Origin: Xylaria sp. FL1777
Taxonomy: Eukaryota > Ascomycota > Sordariomycetes > Xylariales > Xylariaceae
Length of the DNA stretch: 64,000 bases
Reading direction: 5' to 3'
NCBI GenBank assembly: GCA_022578965.1
Contig: MU400660.1
Span: 1-64,000, forward strand
Shown here: positions 33,049-48,176 of the stretch, piece after piece
Position numbering within the stretch: position 1 is the stretch's first letter
Layout: each line of letters starts with the position of its first letter
The notes under the pieces: generated by a model
What the model was told of the DNA's origin: nothing
Seen by the model: only the letters and a program-made list of their open reading frames with translations
Database searches by the model: none
Position numbers and translations under genes: made by a program

Positions 33049-36000
33049 TAACAATAAAACGGAAAGCGTTAAATTTTTTATTACTTACTTATTGTTTAAA
33101 AATAAATTGATACCTTTTTATTGTTTTTTATTTCTTTAATTTAGAAGATCTAAAAGCTATAAAACTGCGCTATGCTAAATATAATCTATTAACTATGTTA
33201 TTTTTAGGGATTTTAGGCATAAGATTAATATTAATATATATTATTATAATACTAGAAGCATATTTAGTAAATTCTAGGTTTAAAAAAACAACAAGTTAAA
33301 ACTAGATTAATTCTAATATTTAGGTTAGAAAATCTGCATTAAAGATTATAAATAGTTTTACTTTTTAAGCTTTTTTTATAACTAGAGTTAGGCCTTTAAA
33401 AGCTACAATAACAATTAAAACATAAAAAAAGTATAAAGTTTAATTAAATAGCTTTAAAGGTTATTTTGTTTATATATTATTAGCAATAAAATCATGTAAA
33501 ATGTTGTACTTAATTAAGCAATAGTTAGTTAGTTATATAATTAACTACATTAATATAAATAATTTTATTTAGCTAGTATTTTAAAAGGTTTAAATAAATA
33601 ATTGCTATTGTTTAAATATTGTTAAATAGTTATATATTTTATATTAAATACTTTAACAGTAAGGTTAAAAAAACATAAGTGTTGCTTTACGTTTAAAAAA
33701 GGTTAAAGTATGGTTTTATTAAGACTTGTTTATTTTTATGTATTTGTGCTTTGTATTACTATATAATACAAAGGGTTTTATAAAGCAATAAATAGCTAAT
33801 AAATTATTTTAGATATAAAGGCATATAAAGCCGTAAATTAAACTAGGTTTTTTAAAAGAATCTAGAACTATGCTAACAGATGCTTTTTTATTTAAATCTA
33901 AACGTTGTTTACTTTTAGGTTTATTGCTTAAATATTAAGATTTTATAGCTTAACTATTTAAACATAATTTAAATAGCTATTGCATTTTTAAACTTAGTTT
34001 AGTGTTATATTATAGCTATTTTAAATTAAAGTATTAGTACTATTAAACTTAGCGTATTTTTTATAAGTAATAAAAACTATAAAAATGCTATATAAAAATA
34101 GTTTATACTACACTTAATTCTTAATAAAAGTAATTAACATATAACTGTTTTTTTTTTTTATTATATAATATTAACTTAATTACTACTTATATAACTAGTA
34201 TAATGCTTTGCTAAAAAACTAGTTATAACATTTTTGTTGTTTAAACTTTAGACTTTTTTTGGTTTAATAATTTATTGCAACATAATAATTTATAAACACC
34301 TTTGCAACGGTTTACCTAAAATATAAGTTTTTAATACCTTTAGATTTGCTAGTACATAAATTATTAATATAAAAAAGCAGACTTTAAATACTTTTAATTC
34401 TATAGTATAGCTTACTAATTGTCCGATTTTTTAGAATTAATTAAACAAATCTGTTTTGTTTGCAAGTTTTAAACTATAAAAACAAATACGTTTTGTGCTA
34501 TTTTTATTTTCTACGGCTAAAAGTTTTTTTTTGTTTGATTTATTAATAACGTTTAATATAACTTTAACTTTTTTATTGCTAAACTTGTCTTTTTATTATT
34601 ATATAATGTTTTATTTTGCTTTAAAAAACAATATTAATTAAAAGAACTCTAAATTATTAGTAATTATTATGCTAAGTAAAACAGTATTAAAACTTAGTAT
34701 GTTTAGTCCTAGAACAATTCTTTTATAAAGTTTTATGTAATAACTATTTTATAGCATAACCTTTTATTAAAGTTGCTTATAAAAGAACTAAAGTTTTGCT
34801 TTAATACATAAATGCTATAAAAAAAAAGTACAAACATTGCAAATTATTTAGTACTAGTTTTAATTAATATAAACTAGTTTAACTTAACTATTAAGCAAAG
34901 ATTATTTAATGCGCGTAAAATGCTATAAGTAATATTTATTTTTCTTTTAATTTTTACGTTGTTTGCTAATAATATTTATATAATAATTTAATGCATTAAG
35001 TTAATTAAGTTAGTAATACTAATTTAAACTAAAACAAGAATTTTATAAAGGTTATTTAATGCTGCTTATGTTTTTTATATACTATAAAAACTAGGAAATA
35101 GCTTGTATAAATATGCTTATTTTGCATTAGATTTATTAATGCTAAGCAAATGCTAAAGTATGCTATAGCTAATTATTTTAACACAAGTTGTTTTTATTAA
35201 TATTTTAAAAAGCTACGTTGTTTTAGTTTTATAAAAAAACAATTAATTTTTTTGTATATTCCGTACGAATACATTATTAAGTTTTATACTAGAGATTAAA
35301 AATAACCAACGAATGCTTATTGCTAATTAAAAGAATAAATTACGGTTTAAAAACAAGATGTTTTATATATTGCTATTGCTTTGCTTTATGCGGTTTTTAG
35401 TTTGCGTAATATTGTTCGAGTTTTTTAAATAAATATTATAAGGCTTAAACTATAGAATGCTAGGAATTTATTATATATATGTTGTTAATAAGTTATAAAT
35501 GCTTTAGCTTAATTAAAGGTTAACAATTTATTATATATAGATATTTTTATTAATAATGCAGCGTTAGTTAGTTTTTTAGTTAACAATATACTATTATTAT
35601 TAATAAATGAAATATGTATTTTTACTAAAAAAAATTTTAATATTGCTTAGGCAAACTATATAACTAACTAAAACTTTATTTTTAATGTACTAATTAAATA
35701 ATTATAGAGCTTTTAACATGTTTTTAGCACTAAGCAATAGTAGTAGCTTAGCTTAATAAAACGGAATAATTTAATAAAGTTTAGTACATTTGTAGTATTT
35801 AATAAAAACAAAGATATTTAAAGGACTAGTATTAATAAAAACGCTATTTTAAAGATTAAAAAAACTATATTAAGCATAGGTTTTTATAGCGTTATTTTAT
35901 TTAAAGGTAGTATTAATACTGCTTGTTTTATAGCGAAAACTGTTAATTTTGCTAAGGTTAATAGTATAAAGTATTTTGGGATATAGCAGTATACTAGCTT

Positions 36001-39000
36001 TACTAACTGCTTTAATAAAGATTTTTACTTGAAGGCATTTTTGCATTTTTTTTTATATAAGGAAAAAAAGCACAAGAACGCTTTTGCTATTAAAAATAAC
36101 GTTTATGCTTATAATATTAGCGTTAGCTAAAACGTTTAAGTTTAGTGTTATTTTTTGTAATACGAAAGTTGCTATGTAGCAGATTTTTTTTTTTTATTTT
36201 TACTTATAAATAATAAAATTTAAAATAATAGCACTTTTATTTTAAAGGCTTTAATTAAACAAAACGTATAAGCTGCAGTTTAAAAAGCATGCTGCTTTTT
36301 AGGCCTAGCAGATTTAAATGCTAAAAAGCGCTTTGTTTGCTATTATAAATATTATAGCAATTTACATATTAAAATTATACTAAGAAATGTTTGATTAATT
36401 AAATATAAACAGCTTTACTTTTGCAAACAAAAAAATATTTTTAAAGGTTAATTATAGTTGCTAATTATTGCGCATAGCTTACTTATAATCTGGTTTATTA
36501 TTAATTCTAAGGATTAAAGCAGCTTTATAATTCTTAAAATAGCGTTTTTTAAAAACCTAGCATAAACTAAAGCACTAAATAAGTATTAAATAAGCTTTAA
36601 TAGTAATTAATAAAGCCTTAAATTCGCTAAAACTATATATTAAGATTTTATAGCTACTGCTTAAATATTTTAAATATATATAAACATGTTTATTAAAAAC
36701 GTGGTAAAGGCTAAAGCATTTAGTAAAGTTGCTACGTATTATAATATAATAAAAAGCAATAATCAAAAAAGCTTTTATTTATATAAGATATTATAGCTAG
36801 CTAGCAATATTATAATATATAAACTAACTAATAACTTAGCTACTAATAAAATCCCAAGCTTAAAAAAGCATATTATTAGCTATATAGATTCTTTTTTTAA
36901 CGAAGTGCATTATGCTTACTAAATAATTAAAATTTGGAATACTAATAAAAGAAGTAGTGTTTAAATAACAATTTAGTTAATAATGTTAGCTGTACTATTA
37001 CTTGTATTAACGTTTTAAATATACTAAAGCATTTTTAGTTTAATAAAACATTATTAATGTTATATATAAAACAGTAGTATGCTTTTTTAAACGCTTATAA
37101 TAATTGCTACGCTTATATAAACACTTGTTAAAAAGAACTATATAAAAAGACAGCTTATTAATTTAGCTATTTTTAAACGTTAATAAAAGTAATACATGTA
37201 ATTAAAAATAGTTTTGTTAAAATTAAAAGGAACTATTTATGTGTTAGCAAAACTAATTTAATTATAGCATTAATATTTTAATGCAATTATAACTTTATAT
37301 TTTTATAAAAACGCTTTTAAACTTTTTTTATTATATATTATGTGCTAAATTATATAATAAAAGCGCTAATTAAACATTATAAACTTATAGTATTTGCAAA
37401 GAAAATCTTAGATTAAATAGCGTAATATTAACAGAAATAACCTTATAAAAAAAACATAAAAAAAGTAAAAAGCGATTTTATTATGCTATTTTTTATAATA
37501 AATAATAAAGCTAATATAATTTTTTGCAGGTTTATAGCTTTGCTTTTTAATAAGCTAACAATTGCTTAAAAGCTTTTAGCTATTAAAGTTTATACTAATT
37601 TGCTTAAAATGCTAAACTATTATTTATTTGTAAAAAATTAAGCTATAGTTAACTTTAACTACTTTTATACTTACGTACTAAAGGTTTTTTTATGGTGCAT
37701 AATTAACTGCTTTAGTTTTAATGCTATTTAGCTACTATTAAATTTATTAAGCAAAAAAGGTTAGGTTTTTTTTTATATGCAAGTTTATGCGTATAAAGAA
37801 ACAATGCTTTAAAACATATATTTGTACAATTATGCAAGCAGCTTTTATTTTACAGAAAAACTAAAAAAAGAATTATTATTACATTATTTTCCAATAAACA
37901 AAAATACTTTTTTTTTTAGAAAAATAGTTTAAAAGCTTATTAATAAAAAGCAGATTTTAGTTTTTAATAAACAACTTATTAATAGCATAAATATAAACAA
38001 TCTAAATTAAGGCGCTATACTAAAGCTTTTATTATTTGTTTTATAGCATTGTTTTAGTATTTTAATTAGAATGCTTGCTTTTAAACTTTAGGATTATTAT
38101 TGCGCTTGGTTAAATAGCAAGCTTTTATTTAAAGTTAAAAATTTAAATTAGCTAAAAAAGTTAAAAAAAAAAGCAGCAAAAAACGCTAAAGCATAAAAAA
38201 ATTAACAAGCTAATTTAATAAATAATAATAACTTATTATTTAATAATAATTAGCAATTAATAAACATGGAAAAAAACTGGCTAAAGAAATCTCTGCATTT
38301 TTTACGTTATAATTTTAACTAGTTTAAACAGTTACTTAAAAAAGTAAATAAGCTACTTAGTATATTAAATAACCTTAAATAACTTATTTAGTAAGCAAAC
38401 ATTAAAAACGTTAAAAATGCGCGTTTTAATATATTTACTAAAAATTAAACAAATATTTTTAACTGGATAAAAAATAGTAAAAATAGTAATAATGTTATAC
38501 TAGCTAAATAAATTAGCGTTATACTAATGTAACTAGTGCAACTTAAATTAGCAATTTTAAAAAACTACATTAAAGAAAAAAATAAATATATTGTTTTAAA
38601 AAAGCTAAGTTATATATATAACTATAAAAACTTAGTTAAAAAAAGTAAGTTTATAATACTAAGTTTTAAGTTTAATTAAAACTAATAATATTTCTAAATA
38701 TTAGTATTAAATAATTTTAAAAGTAATATTGCTTTTGTTAAATATTTTCTTTTAATGAAATATTGCATTATTAGCTATATAATATGTGCAAAAAAAGGTT
38801 TAAATGTAAAACAAAGTAAGGTAGTTTTGTTTGTGTGCTAAAAGCTTGACTTTAATGCTAACGCAATACAAAAAAATGTACTAAAACTATTTACTACTAT
38901 TAGTTTTTTAAAAAAACAAAGCAGCATTAAAAAATCTGTTGTTATTTAAGCTATATATGAAGTGTTTCTTTAGTTAAAAAAAAAAAACAGAATATTAATT

Positions 39001-40038
39001 ACTGCTTTTATTAAAAGTATAGTAATAAGTATTAATAGCGTTATAATATATTTAGCAATAAAGTTTAAAGTGCGTAGTAAATAAACTTTTTAAAGTTTAA
39101 CATTAAGAAATAAAAGTACTATATAACTATAGTAAAATAAGCTTGTTTTTATTATTAATAAAATTAGCATAGTTTTAGCTAAACTTTTATTTTAAGTTAA
39201 AAAAGCTATACGTAAAAACTGTAATATAAAGAACAAAAAACAATTTAGTGGCTTTTTATATATTTTTATAGCTAGTAACTTTGCTTAGTTTTTTTTAATA
39301 AGTAGCATATTATTAGCTAAAGGTTTAATAAATTTAATAACCTTTATATAAGCAATATATAGCTATACTTTAAGTAAGCATTTAACACATAAAAAATGAA
39401 AAAAATGCTAATAATAAAACTTAAAAAGCAATAATTATAATTTTAGCAATTAATATACATAAAATATAAATAATAAATATAAAAGTTATATTACTTATAA
39501 AGCTATTAAAATTATAAGCAATAGCAATAAAAAGGCAATAACTGCTTAAATTGCTTATGTTATTAAAAGAGCTAAAAGCTTAGCACTAATAGAAAACGTT
39601 ATAAAATTAGTTTGCTTAAAATAGCAAATAAAAGCATAAAGCAATATGTAATTACGTGGTTTTTTAAATTAATTTCGCTTTAGAACTTAAACTAAAAAAA
39701 ACTAAAATATACTAAATGCTTAAGCAATAAATAACTTTTTATTGCTTTATTTTAGGCCTATTAATAGATTTTAACTTATTATACGTAATAATAAGCTGCA
39801 GTATATTATTAACTTTAAAGCAGCATAGTTGTTTTTATAGTATAATAACTATGCTTTATTTTTATTTATTTTTTTATTAAAATACAAGCTAAGTATACTA
39901 ATAATGAAATACTTTACTAAGGTTTAAGAATACTTATATGCATAAATAAATGCAGATAATAAAAAAAAAAAAGAAAGTTTTTATAAAAACATAAGATTTA
40001 ATTTAGCTATTTTAGCTTATAATTTATTTAGTAAAAAA

Positions 40039-40326
40039 ATGTTAATTATTATAATAATTAACATTTATCCTAGTTTAAATGTAGTAAACAAAAGTAAATT
40101 TTTAGCAAAAAGGTTTATTTTGTTTTTTATAGTAATATATATTTACTTAGCGCTAAATGTTTATTTTTATATAGAACTGCTTGCTTATATTTTTATTAAA
40201 AAAGTAAATAATAAAATAATATATTATTTAGCTTTAAAAAGTGGTATTATATTACTGTTTTTTAGTTTTAAGAAACAAAAAGTAAAAGTACTAAAGGTTA
40301 TTAAATTGCTTGTTATTTTTAGCTAA
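40039..40326 (+). pseudogene. AT-coded relic, possibly Ty1/copia integrase C-terminal region
   Basis: This is an open frame of 95 codons in a region where stops are frequent. After removing low-complexity Ile runs, the order YPSLNVVNKSKFLAK, then LALNVYFYIELLAYIFIKKV, then ALKSGIILL resembles the copia integrase tail, which has a P-x-L/N-x-K-T-P-F stretch, then LRVYGCRAY-FIKK, then PRAHIGYLVGY. Upstream, the same frame has several stops of the TAA/TAG type RIP creates. The match is by eye and weak. Confidence 0.28.
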
Positions 40327-40842
40327 ACAAGCATAGTTTATATAACTAGCTTAGCTATAACTAAATATAAGGCCTAAAAAAAAACATTTTTTAAAGTTGC
40401 TTTATGTTTAAACAGAATAGCAAATAGTAGCAAAAAAACTAACAATAAAAAAAAAGGCAGCAAAAGATTTTTATTTATATATGTTTAATTATTAAAGTTT
40501 ACTAATTTAAATGGCATATAGTTGCTTAGCAGTATAAAGCTAAATGTTTTTTTAAATACTTGCTTTTTTGTTAATTGCTAAGCATTAATAAATAAGTTAA
40601 ATAATATAAACATAAAAACTAAATTAAAAAACAGATCTATTAATATAAAAAAAAGAAAAATATAAAATAATCAAAATTTTATAATATGTTAATTATTTAC
40701 TAAATAGTTTGCATATTAAACAAAGGACTAATAGTTTTTAGCTTAAAGAATTAAGTTGTAGTAACTACAAGCATTAAAATAATAAAGCCCTTAAAAGTAT
40801 AAAATAGCATTATATTTAGTAGTAATATATTATATATATTAG

Positions 40843-41024
40843 TTAAACTAATTAATTACTTAATTAATTAATTGATTAATTAACTAAACCTTTTATACTA
40901 ATATATTTTATTATATTATAAATAAAGTTTGCTATATTTAAAACTTTTTAAAAAGTATATAAAGTGGCTAAAGCTTTATATTTAATATTAAAGTAAATTA
41001 ATTAATTAATTAATTAATTAATAA
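40843..41024. repeat. Two TTAA/ATTA simple-repeat patches
   Basis: (TTAA)n-like patches at about 40843-40888 and 40994-41024. They are AT low complexity, with nothing else in them. Confidence 0.7.
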
Positions 41025-43445
41025 TATGTTAACTATTAAAAATGCTTAGCTTAATTGTTTAGTATGTTTAATTTATTAATTAAGTTAGCGCTGCTTTAGC
41101 AACCTTTATATAAGGGCTGCTTTTATGTTATATGTATATTTGTGTTTTTTTTTTGCTACTTTATTTTTTTACTTTTTACGAAAAGGGTGGGTTTTCTATA
41201 GTAGTCGGTATGTTTTTTAGCTTACTTATTGTTCTTTTAAACCTATTAGTAGCTAGCTATAGCGTTAATAGTGTATTAATTAGCTAAATGAACAAGTAGT
41301 GCTTATAAAACAAAAAAAAAGAAAAAAAGTTGTTATATGTTCTTTAATGTTATTTTTTTTTTAATTTAAGGCACTTTTTAAGTTTTAAAGTAGCTAGCTT
41401 ATAGCGCACTTTAAAACTTATAAAAAGCTTACGCTTTTTTTAATATATATGCTTAATTAACTTTTCTATATATAGCTATATAAAATGTATAAATAAGTAA
41501 TAAAATAGATTATAATAAGTAAAGTAATTATGTAATATGTTTAAGCATAGCTTAGTTGCAATATAGTTAAACAAAAAGTATACCTGTTTTTTTACAAACT
41601 TAGCAATAGATTTAAAACATATAAAAAAAACAAACAGTAAAAGTTATAAAGGTTTAACATTAATTAGGCATGTTTTATTTAATTATTTTATTTTTTTAAT
41701 ATTAATTAATTTATTGTACTAAGATGTGTACTATATAGTTTATTTAATATATAAAAGTATTAAACTAGTGTTTATAGCTATGCTATTTTATTTTATGCTA
41801 CTTTATTTTAGTAGTAATAATAAAATTAGTGCTAAGAACTAAAAGGTATAGTTACTTTGTATTTAAAAAAAAAAAAAAAAAAAACGTAAAACGCTTATGA
41901 TTTTTAGCAGCAATAAAAATATTAGCACTACTTGAGTTATTAATGTAATAAATAATGGCTATATATTTATGAATGCTAGCAGTAATAAAAGTAGTGGCAT
42001 TACTTAAGTTATTAAAGCGAAAGTTAAAAACTAAAAATATTATGTTTTTAATAAAATTTGTTTTTAGGCGCTACTTTTTACTATAAACATTATAACTAAT
42101 ATAGCTTAATTTTTAGTATATAATTATTAGCTAAAAAGTTAGTTTTGCTACTATTGTTTATTGTATTAATAATTAATTTTTTTTTAGTAATATTATTAAG
42201 CTTTTTATTAAAGCTTTTTATTTTTTACTTTTAAAATGCCCTTTTTATAAAACAATAACCTAGGTTTAGTAAGCTTACTGAAAAAACTAATTTAAAACGT
42301 AAAAACAGCACATATAAAAAGTAATACTATATGCAATTATTACGTAATTATGCATTTTATTTAAAGAGCATAATTGTAATAAAACTTGTTTTTTTCTTTT
42401 TATTAGCATTATTACTAAATAACAACTAGTTTTATTTAACTTTTTGGATTTTCTTTAAATAAGCTTACAGTTATAAATATATTTTTAATTTTTAGTGCTT
42501 AAGACTTTTTTTTTACATAAATAAATTGCCGAGGTAAAAAGAGAAGCTATAATAATATAAATATTTGTTGTTAAAATCCGTAAAGTTAGAAAAAAAATAT
42601 AAATCTATTTAGTATTACACTTAAAACTTTTGTTTAATATTGATTTTAGAGTATAATATAACTTAAAATTTAAAAGGTTAATAAATATTTAAAAAAAACT
42701 AAATTTAATTATATTATTAATGATTTTACTACAGAGTTAATACTAAGTAATAAAAAGTTAAAAGTAGAAAAATAATTAGCTATAATAGCTTTACGTTAAC
42801 TAAAAGCTTAAAGCTATTAAAAAAAAGAAAAATAACTGCTACGCTTTATTTTTGTAAGAAAATTAATTAATAAACTATTAGTTAGGTTTTTATGCATTAA
42901 TTTCTGCAGAAGCGGAAAATTGTTTATGCGTAGGGCCTAAAATTTAGCTGCTGCTTTAATTTAGGTTATAAGCTTAATACTACTTAAACAGTGTTTTAAA
43001 TGCTTAAAAAAACATAGCAAATTTCTTAGCTACGTTATTTCTTGTTTAGTAGATTATTAATCTTAAATATAATATATATATACTAGTTATTATTACAAAA
43101 GCAAGAGATCTTTTTGTTTATTTAAAGAATTTTATATGTATTAGCTATTTGATTTGCTATTTATATTATATAATACTTACTAATAAAGTAAAATTAATAA
43201 AGAATTAATTTTTTAATGTTATAATTTTAATACTACTAGAATTTTTATTACTTTTTATAGACTAAAAACTAGTTTTATAAATATATAATAAAAAAGATTT
43301 ATTTATGTTTACTATTGCTTATAAAAGTAAATATTTATAAGATAGCTATGTTGCAATTAAAAATAGCATTAAAACAACAAATGCTAATTATAACACTTAA
43401 AAACAAATAAAATTATTTACTTTAAAAAAAGCTTATGTTTAGGAT

Positions 43446-43634
43446 GCTTTAAATAAAAACGTTTATAGCGTTAAACCAACTATTAAGTATACTTAATATA
43501 CTAAAAAAAAATGGCCTTTTTATAAGTGTTTTGTAAAACTGTTTTAAAATGCTATAAAGCAGCTTTATTTAAATATGCGTTTTAATAATATAAAAACAAA
43601 TAAAACTAATTATATATTAGATAATATGTTACTA
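43446..43634 (+). pseudogene. AT-coded relic, possibly Ty1/copia reverse transcriptase core
   Basis: In one frame, interrupted by only two TAA codons in 63, the sequence reads ALNKNVYSVKPTIKY and, 57 residues after the Leu, DNMLL. Copia reverse transcriptases have LNKALYGLKQSPRLWY followed about 53 residues later by the DD of YVDDMLL. Spacing and order fit; the key YVDD is not intact (ILDNM). Together with 40039-40326 on the same strand this may be one long-dead element, although the 3.1-kb gap is longer than usual. Confidence 0.27.
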
Positions 43635-46361
43635 TAAAAAGTAAAACAAGTATTGCTTGCTATAAAAAACATTAATTTTGTTATAAAAGAAATCAATTTT
43701 ATTATTTTATAAAAATTTAAATAATTTCTTTATTTAAAAAAAATAGCCAATAATAATTACTAGATATTTTACTTTTATAATATATGTGCTACTATAATTA
43801 AATTAATAAATAACTAAAATAACTAATAAATTTAAAAAGAAAACAAATCTAAAATTAAGACTTAAATATTATAAGGTTTTTTATAATAATTTATAACTTA
43901 TTTATTAACTTAAAAAAACTGAACTTATATTAATTAATATTAGTTATATGTTATAAAATATTGCTATTTATTACAGTTATAGCAAAAAACTTAAGAGTAT
44001 ATATATAGCATAATAAACTACTTAAACTTGGGCTATTTTTTTATACTTTGTATTGCTAATAAAGCAGCTATTCTTAGCGTGCGTTATATATTTGCTTAAG
44101 TAAAAACAAGGTTTTTTTGCGTAAATTGTTTTGTTTATTTTTTAACTTAACTAATTAATTATGCTTATGTTTTAGTTATTATTAGTGTTTTTTTTACTTT
44201 ATAGTTACTTACTTTATGAACTAAACATAAAAAGTATAATAGTAGTTCATTTTAGTTAATAATAATAGGAAATATTTTAATATATAGCAGCTAAAACATA
44301 TGTTGTTTAATAGTAATAATAAATAGTTTAATTTAGTAGTCCGTTATTTAATTAACATAGAACATAAGTTAACTGTAATATAATATATAGCTTTAGCAGT
44401 AAAGTTTTAATTATTAGTTAATTTAAGTATAATAATTGTATAACTGTAAGCTTTAATAGTTTAATATAATGTATATGTGATAAATTTATATTTATAAGAG
44501 TTGTTTTAGTACTAAGCGTAATATAACGTTTTATTTAAGAACGAAGCCTTTAGTTTTGCATTATTAACTAGTTAACTGTTATTTAGCTCTAAATAGCAAA
44601 ATATAAAACGTAAAAAGTTAAGCGTTATATTTATTGCTTAAATATTAAGCAAACTATAATAGTTATAAATAAGTAGCTAGTTTGCTGTAATGCTAATTTT
44701 ATGTGTTATTAATAGTTTTTAAAAGTTATTATTATTAAAAGGGAAATTGTTGCAAATTTTTAATAAATATGTAGGCCTAGCAAAATTTGTTAATTAAGTG
44801 TAAGAAAATAAAAACTAATAGTATTATATAGCATATTATGCAGCTATAATTATGAGACCTTAAAGTACTTTAGCTAAACTATTACTAGTTATTAAATAGT
44901 AGCTAGAAGTAATAACTAGTATATTAATATAGTTCGTATAAGTATTAATAATATATATAAGCTATTTTTTAGGTTAATAACTATTGCTAAAAAGCCTAGA
45001 GTAAATAAAAAAGCAGCGCAACATAGCAAATAAAATAATAATGTAATTAGATTTTTATTAACTAAGATAAGTTGTTTTTAAAGGATAAAAAACATAAAAA
45101 TATAATCTAGAACAGTATAGTTATAATAAAACTATATATAATTTTGATTTTCTTGTAAAAAGCAATATATTTAATGATTAATAAATAAAAGTTTGTTGTA
45201 ATTAATGGAAGTAATATATAGCAGGGCAGAAAAATTTACCTTTATTTTATATACTTTATTACAAAAATATGTTATAAAAACATAAAACATTAAAACACTT
45301 TAGCAAAGATTAAATTAGTATAGCTATTAATTAAACAAGGGTATTATAGCGTAAGTATTCTTAATGCTAGTAACATATAGTATATACTGCTTAAACTTAA
45401 CAGAAAGTATAAAACAAAAGCGTATTAGTTTTTAAAAAGATTAGAATAAATGTATTAAAGGCATTTTTAATAATTAGAAAAAAAAAAAAAGGAATGTTAT
45501 ATATATAAAAAACAAGCAGCTTTAATTGCTTGTTTTTTTAAAACAAGATCTGATAATATTTTTTAGTATTATTAATACTTAAAACGTGGTAGCTATAGGT
45601 ATTAATGCTAGTATATATAGCTTAAAAGGTATGTGTTTATAAAAGCCTTTAGTAACTAAATATGGCTTAATTATACAGCTAAGCATTAAGATATTATTGT
45701 AATGTTTTTGCTTTTATAGTAGACTTTTTATAAACTATATTACTAAAAATAGCTATATTTTAATTATTAACTTTAATTAATTTTGTTTTGTTTAAATGCT
45801 AAATTTCTAATGTTTTAATTAATTAGGTATATTTAAAGGTAGTTATAAAATAAATACACTATATCTTTTTTTTATACTTAAAAAAGGGGTATAGTTTTTA
45901 TAGGCTTTTTTGCTTTATTTTAATATAGAAAAATATAAGAATTAGGGTATTTATAGGCCTTTATAAACATATTATGTAGTAAAACAATATAAAACAATAT
46001 ATTATTTTAAAAAAGAAAATAATTAATAATGCTATAATAGCACATCTTGTAGTGTTATGTTATATTTACTTAGTAATATATTTTAATTATAACGTAAAAA
46101 ACTAAAGGTTATATAGCAAGTTAAGCTAAAGCATTAACCTTTTATTTTTATTTAAGTAGCTTTTTTGGTAAAATGTTAGGTTAGCTAAGGCCTAAAATAG
46201 CTATTTAATATAGCGTTAGCTAATTAATTTTAATTAATTAAATTTAACTACTTGTATTAGAAGCAATAATTTGCTACTTTATTACGGATATAATTTGTAT
46301 TAAGTTAAACGTATTTATTAATTAAAAAAAGTGTAAATTAGTAAGTTAATAAATAAGTTAA

Positions 46362-46412
46362 CTAGTTAACTAACTAGCTAGCTAACTAGCTAATTAGCTA
46401 ACTAAGCGCTTT
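46362..46412. repeat. GTTAACTAGC-type short repeat
   Basis: Overlapping TTAACTAG, CTAACTAG and CTAGCTAA words form a ~50-base patch with high self-complementarity, so it could fold as a hairpin. No other feature is seen. Confidence 0.6.
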
Positions 46413-47878
46413 AGTTTAAGATTTAGCTAAAATAGTAATACTTGCAGCAATAATTAATTAATATAAAAACAAAAGTGTTATATCTTTAGTAAGGTTTATA
46501 GCTATATATATTAAGTAAGTTAGTTAATTAAGTGGGTATAAGTTAGCTTATAAGGTTATTAGTGTTGTTAAGTAACTGTATAGTTAAAAAAAGGTCCTAA
46601 AAACAACCTAGAATAACTTATATACTATAAGCTATTTAAAAAAGCGTAAGTACTTTTAGGACAGTATAAATTATATTGCGTATAAAGTACCTTGGTTTTT
46701 AAGGAAATTTTAAACGTTTATAAAATTTATAAAGTTTATACGTTAATAGCGCAGCAAAAGCATAAAAGTATTGCTGCTTAAAAACAAGATTTTTAGATTA
46801 AGAAGTAAAAGTACTTTAAAACTAGCACTAATTGTACTATGTGCTAAATATTTTAAGGGATTTAAAAAGGTATTAGTTTAAAAAGTTAAATAGTTTAATA
46901 AAAGTGTTTAGTTGTAAAGTTATTAAAAATAAAAAGGCTAGCAAAAGTATAGTAAATTAATTGTTTAATTTAAGCTATTTTACTAAAGGTATTATTAAGT
47001 TATAATTAGTATATATTTAGGAGCAGTTTGTATAAGTTAGTACTATAAAAGAAATAAGTTTAGTTTAGCAATAGCTTTGCAAAACTGTTTAGCTATTAAA
47101 AGTTTTAAAATAGCTTTATAAAAGTGTTTAGCTATTTTGGTTAATGGTTAGTTTATATATAGTATATATATTAACATGTTTAATTTATATTTAAATAGTA
47201 TAGCGTATATATAAATATGTATAGTTAAAAAGGTTGTTTAAAAGTAAATAAAAAAAAGAATTGCTAATAAAGCTATAACTTACTTAAGTAAAGATTTTTT
47301 AAGCATTATTAAAGTCGAAAAATAAGATGTAATTTATATAAAAGTGTATTAATTGCAAAGGTGGCTAATAAAGCTATATATAGCTAAAGTGCTAATTATA
47401 TAAGTGTTAAAGAAAATGTTTATTTGCTTACTTTTACTAATCTTACTTGTTTTAATAACTAATTTTATTATTATTATTACTACTATTACTTTAGCTTACG
47501 TTTACTTTAGTACGTTTGCAAATCTAATTTGTGGCTAAGAATAGCTATTAATTTATTACAGTTATTTAAAAATCCACTTTGTTTTAGCTGCTATGTTTTC
47601 TATAGTATATATTTTTGTTTAGCTTAGTTTAAGTATATATGCTAATTAATATCTAGCTTTTATATATTATAAACTGCTTGTTGCAATACTTTTTAGCAGT
47701 AATGCTAATCCTAAAAATAAAAGTAAATAACTTAGTGCAGTAAGGTTATATTTAGCTAATATTTATAAAATATATATTTATTAAGCATACTAAAATCTTA
47801 AAGCTATGCTATTATTGCATTAGCTATATTATAGTAATATATAATATTTTTTTTATTGCTAGCTTTTTATTATTAATT

Positions 47879-48176
47879 ATTAAAGTAAAGTAAAGTAGTT
47901 AAACAAGCTAACTAGCTAATTAAAGTAAGTTTAAGCTAAATTATATAGTAGGAATAAAGGAGTAAGTATTGCGCTAAATTTTAAAGCATAAACTTAAACA
48001 TTATAAACAATATAATAAAAATTAGCTATAGTTGCTTTATTTATATTATTATATAGCTTTTTTATTGATTGTTTTATTTTTTAATTTATATATAGCTTAA
48101 TTGCTTAAATGTATAAGTTATAACTTATTTTTTTATAATTGAAGTATTATAGTAAATCTAGCGCAATTATATTGCT
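47879..48176 (+). repeat. Left inverted repeat of the 7.67-kb element
   Basis: It runs from ATTAAAGTAAAG to GCGCAATTATATTGCT. Beyond 48176 the similarity to the right copy stops abruptly. Confidence 0.9.

Noticed and set aside
45504..45537. 12-bp hairpin AAAAAACAAGCA...TGCTTGTTTTTT as a terminator
   Set aside because: It lies in gene-free AT-rich DNA of a eukaryote. A short A/T-rich stem is expected by chance here.
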